Assembly (NCBI GenBank): GCA_903882825.1
Contig: CAIRYL010000034.1
Span: forward strand, 1 to 8,009
DNA: 8,009 nucleotides
Reading direction: 5' to 3'
From: an uncultured Candidatus Peregrinibacteria bacterium
GTDB taxonomy: Bacteria > Patescibacteriota > Gracilibacteria > CAIRYL01
This document shows, one piece after another, positions 5,906-8,009 of the stretch (position 1 is the stretch's first letter; each line of letters opens with the position of its first letter). The position numbers and the translations under genes were made by a program. Below the pieces are notes generated by a model that worked only from the letters and a program-made list of their open reading frames with translations, made no database searches and was not told the origin of the DNA.

Positions 5906-6585
5906 ATTTCAATAAAAAATTCTGGGATTTTATATCCAATGCCTCTTACCGTTTCGATCTTATCTTTTCCAATTTTTCTTCGAATGGCTGAAATATGAAC
6001 TTCTATAGTATCAGAATCAAAAAGCAGATCTGCCTCTCCTATTCCCCATACTGCTTCTAAAATTTCCATCCTATTTTTTGGACGACCTCTGTGTCGCAGT
6101 AAAAATTCTACAATCGAAAATTCTTTTGGGGCTAATGAAATCATTTTTCCAAAGCGTTTTACCGTATGTGTTCCTATATTTACTTCCATATCCCCTACCC
6201 CAAACACTTCAGATTTTTGGGGGATATTTCTTCGTAACAGTGCACGAATACGAGCTAAAAGCTCTTCAAAATGAAAAGGTTTTCCAAGATAGTCATCGGC
6301 ACCAGCATTCAAACCTTCTATTTTATTTTCTACATCACTTTGTGCCGTAAGCATTAAAATAGGAGTCGCAATACCTGCATATCGAAGTTGCTTGCAAATT
6401 TCTAACCCATTCATAATGGGTAAATTTCTATCTAAAATAAGAAGAGAAATTTCTAAATCTTGCGCTTTTTGCAGTCCTGTTTCTCCATCACGAGCCGAAT
6501 ATACCCGAAAATGTTCTAGCTCTAAAAATTCAATAATATTTTTTGAAAGCCGAGGATTATCTTCTATTAAAAGAATAGTATACAT
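5902..6585 (-). CDS. OmpR/PhoB-family response regulator
   Basis: A 227-residue two-domain transcription factor. The receiver domain (about 1-118) has the acidic pocket Glu8-Asp9, phosphoacceptor Asp52 in LLILDRNLP, the switch Thr80 in LMLTAQ and the conserved Lys102 in LGKPF. The C-terminal winged-helix DNA-binding domain (about 127-222) carries LAPKEFSIVEFLL (151-163), the recognition region DTIEVHISAIRRKI (192-205) and the wing VRGIGYKI (213-220). All residues needed for phosphorylation are intact. It starts 17 nt after the upstream membrane protein gene and overlaps the kinase by 4 nt, so it is cotranscribed with its likely partner. By family it should bind tandem direct repeats; a matching repeat pair lies upstream of the SLH gene. 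Regulated genes are otherwise unknown. Confidence 0.95.
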   Translation of the reverse strand: MYTILLIEDNPRLSKNIIEFLELEHFRVYSARDGETGLQKAQDLEISLLILDRNLPIMNGLEICKQLRYAGIATPILMLTAQSDVENKIEGLNAGADDYLGKPFHFEELLARIRALLRRNIPQKSEVFGVGDMEVNIGTHTVKRFGKMISLAPKEFSIVEFLLRHRGRPKNRMEILEAVWGIGEADLLFDSDTIEVHISAIRRKIGKDKIETVRGIGYKIPEFFIEI

Positions 6586-6602
6586 GAATACGAAAAGAAT
6601 GA

Positions 6603-7295
6603 TTATTTCCTTTCTACTACCTTGTATGCGCTTCCCACATTGCCACTCGCGTCTTGAGCCGTCACAATTACAGAATTAAATCCTTTTTGGAGGAGAAACG
6701 TACCTGTACCACTGAGTGTAGGATTTTTGTCTATTTTATCCCATACTTTTGCAGTTACAATTACACTTTTTGTTTCTGCTGGGAAAATTTGACCATCTGC
6801 AGGAAATGTAATTTCTATTTTTGGGGGTTCTCTATCTTCCAGCGGAATCGGAGAAGGAGAGGGTTGGATGATTACGATATTTTTTTGAATTTTCTGGAAA
6901 TCTTGAAAAGAAATATCGCTTACGGAAGGGAAACGAGAAGAGAGAATTGCTCCCGAAAAAGCATCTATAGAAATTTGTTGTTGAATACCGTTTTTTTCAG
7001 TTTGTATAACAATTCCTGGTGTAAAGCCTTCAAATGCATACCACGAATATAAAGACTGAACTCCGTATTTTTGTGCGATAAAAGATTCAGCGTCTGTTTG
7101 ATTTATTTTTCCATCTATTTGAAGGAGAATTCTATTCCCCACTGCTTCTTGAAAAAAGAAACCCAATCCCAACAGTGTCACCAAAATAAAAAGGATAATA
7201 TTCCCCAATAAATTTTCTTTTGCTTCTGGGTATCTCCATAAAAATCCAGCGAAAAAAACAAGTGTTGCTCCAGCAAGTATAATAAATGGTGACAT
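6603..7295 (-). CDS. two-TM protein with PepSY-like region and C-terminal Ig-like domain
   Basis: A 230-residue protein I cannot assign to a named family. Two membrane helices (about 2-20 and 32-49) are joined by a short charged loop. Residues about 56-120 look PepSY-like: a small alpha/beta unit with DGKINQTDAESFIAQKYG, then paired strands ending in ISIDAFSGAIL, which resembles the D-x-x-(S/T)-G-x-(I/V)-L end of PepSY domains. A Pro/Ser linker (about 144-152) leads to an Ig-like domain (154-230), probably extracytoplasmic, which aligns without gaps to residues 82-158 of the SLH protein. It starts 19 nt after the MsrQ-like gene and ends 17 nt before the regulator, so all are probably one transcript. 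PepSY units are often associated with ferric-reductase-type membrane proteins, so a role as partner of the upstream haem protein, or as ligand-binding accessory to the kinase, is plausible inference. Confidence 0.7.
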   Translation of the reverse strand: MSPFIILAGATLVFFAGFLWRYPEAKENLLGNIILFILVTLLGLGFFFQEAVGNRILLQIDGKINQTDAESFIAQKYGVQSLYSWYAFEGFTPGIVIQTEKNGIQQQISIDAFSGAILSSRFPSVSDISFQDFQKIQKNIVIIQPSPSPIPLEDREPPKIEITFPADGQIFPAETKSVIVTAKVWDKIDKNPTLSGTGTFLLQKGFNSVIVTAQDASGNVGSAYKVVERK

Positions 7296-7314
7296 ATAAT
7301 AGAAAAAAGAAGGA

Positions 7315-7965
7315 TTAATTTTTTAAAGATTTTTGAAATAGAGAAATTTTAAAACCACTCGCCGAAACAATCCATAAGACAAAAATAAAGGTAACAGGAA
7401 TCATAATTTCTAAAATTTCGCTACTCAAAAGATCATATCCACGTCCTATGTTTACGAATACAATATGAACCGCCACCACTAAGAAAAATGGATATACTAA
7501 ACGATGAAGCCTTTTCCAGTTCCTTTTGAGTATTTGTATAGAAAAAATATTGGACGTAAGAGTGAGGATGAGAGCGATCAAAAAAGCTATCATTCCCCAA
7601 AAAAAGAGGGTTTTAAAATCCCACATATCTGCTAAAAAAAATCCACTTGGCAGAGGAATCTTTTCATTGAAAAAAAATCCAATGCTATGCGCAATCCCAA
7701 GTGACCCACATAAAATACCTACTTCTTTCCTGAGAGGGAGGAGACTTCTAAAAATTTTAAAATCTCTAAAAATATCGCTCAGTGGACGAACTGCCAAAAG
7801 AGCAATGAGGAGCCCCCAACATATTTCACCAAGTGGGCGAAAATCTTCTGGGAAAAAAAATATTCCAACGAGAGGAGTAAAGGCTGAAAGTAAAATTGCC
7901 CTTTGCAAAAGAGAAAAAAATGGGATTTTCCCGTCTAAAAAGAAAGATTTTAAAAAATTCACCAT
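7315..7965 (-). CDS. ferric-reductase-like haem membrane protein (MsrQ/YedZ-like)
   Basis: A 216-residue integral membrane protein with about six hydrophobic segments, close to the ~210-residue length of MsrQ. MsrQ is the haem b subunit that passes electrons across the membrane to the periplasmic methionine sulfoxide reductase MsrP. Family features are RPLSDIFRDF (60-69), LRKEVGILCG (78-87) with His93 in GIAHSIGF, the TSN turn at 137-139, and WKRLHRLVYP (150-159) with His154, followed by His167 in VVAVHIVFV. The three histidines match in number and spacing the haem ligands of MsrQ as I recall them. No MsrP gene is in the window, so the electron acceptor may differ; the downstream PepSY-like protein is one candidate. 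Start ATG 7965 has a T-rich leader and an extended -10 upstream. It is the first gene of the minus-strand cluster as far as visible. Confidence 0.8.
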   Translation of the reverse strand: MVNFLKSFFLDGKIPFFSLLQRAILLSAFTPLVGIFFFPEDFRPLGEICWGLLIALLAVRPLSDIFRDFKIFRSLLPLRKEVGILCGSLGIAHSIGFFFNEKIPLPSGFFLADMWDFKTLFFWGMIAFLIALILTLTSNIFSIQILKRNWKRLHRLVYPFFLVVAVHIVFVNIGRGYDLLSSEILEIMIPVTFIFVLWIVSASGFKISLFQKSLKN

Positions 7966-7990
7966 AAAAACAAAAGAAATTTCAATGGGA

Positions 7991-7999
7991 AATATAGCA
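7991..7999 (-). promoter_or_regulatory. candidate extended -10 promoter of the minus-strand cluster
   Basis: The minus strand reads TGCTATATT, matching an extended -10 (TGnTATAAT) at all but one of the specified bases. It lies 25 nt upstream of the MsrQ-like ATG, giving a leader of about 18 nt. The -35 position would fall beyond the window edge, so only half the promoter can be judged. Confidence 0.4.
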
Positions 8000-8009
8000 C
8001 AAAAACATG

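Noticed and set aside
8007..8009. ATG at the very end of the window as start of a divergent gene
   Set aside because: Three bases give no coding evidence; it could equally be chance in the upstream region of the MsrQ-like gene.

Overview
This is an AT-rich window packed with genes and almost no intergenic space. The best fit is an uncultivated bacterium of the Candidate Phyla Radiation type (Peregrinibacteria-like). That placement is an inference from general character: low GC, near-absence of Shine-Dalgarno sites, a surface protein combining an Ig-like domain, calcium-binding TSP3 repeats and SLH domains, and small membrane and redox proteins. UGA is a normal stop here: two genes end in TGA inside start/stop overlaps (2280-2284 and 5902-5905). 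This argues against the UGA=Gly code of Gracilibacteria and Absconditabacteria.

Left half (1-2917, + strand): one tightly packed gene run. It starts with the last 30 codons of a probable S41 C-terminal processing protease. Next come a phosphomannomutase/phosphoglucomutase, a thioredoxin-fold [2Fe-2S] ferredoxin, a small holin-like membrane protein with a proline-rich tail, and a SanA/DUF218 membrane protein whose start overlaps the holin-like stop. Apart from the ferredoxin, the genes point to envelope and sugar metabolism.

Right half (7965-2914, - strand): a five-gene cluster. In transcription order it holds an MsrQ/YedZ-like haem membrane protein, a two-TM protein with a PepSY-like region and a C-terminal Ig-like domain, an OmpR/PhoB-family response regulator, a sensor histidine kinase with a strongly acidic external loop, and a large secreted protein (Ig-like domain, two TSP3 calcium motifs, three SLH domains, Ala/Gln-rich octad repeats). 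The first four genes are 17-19 nt apart or overlap. The SLH gene follows a 70-nt gap holding a perfect TATAAT and two exact ATGAAGA repeats at 11-bp period, the closer one 10 bp upstream of the -10. This is the geometry of an OmpR/PhoB-activated promoter, so the regulator encoded next door may control the surface protein.

The most interesting observation is that the Ig-like domains of the two-TM protein and the SLH protein align without gaps over 77 residues at about 45% identity (counted by eye). The two proteins flank the two-component system, suggesting a dedicated envelope module that links a membrane redox component, signalling and the surface layer. The two halves converge with both stop codons sharing the same TTAA. 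No RNA genes, CRISPR arrays, insertion sequences or stretches over 300 nt without a gene were seen.
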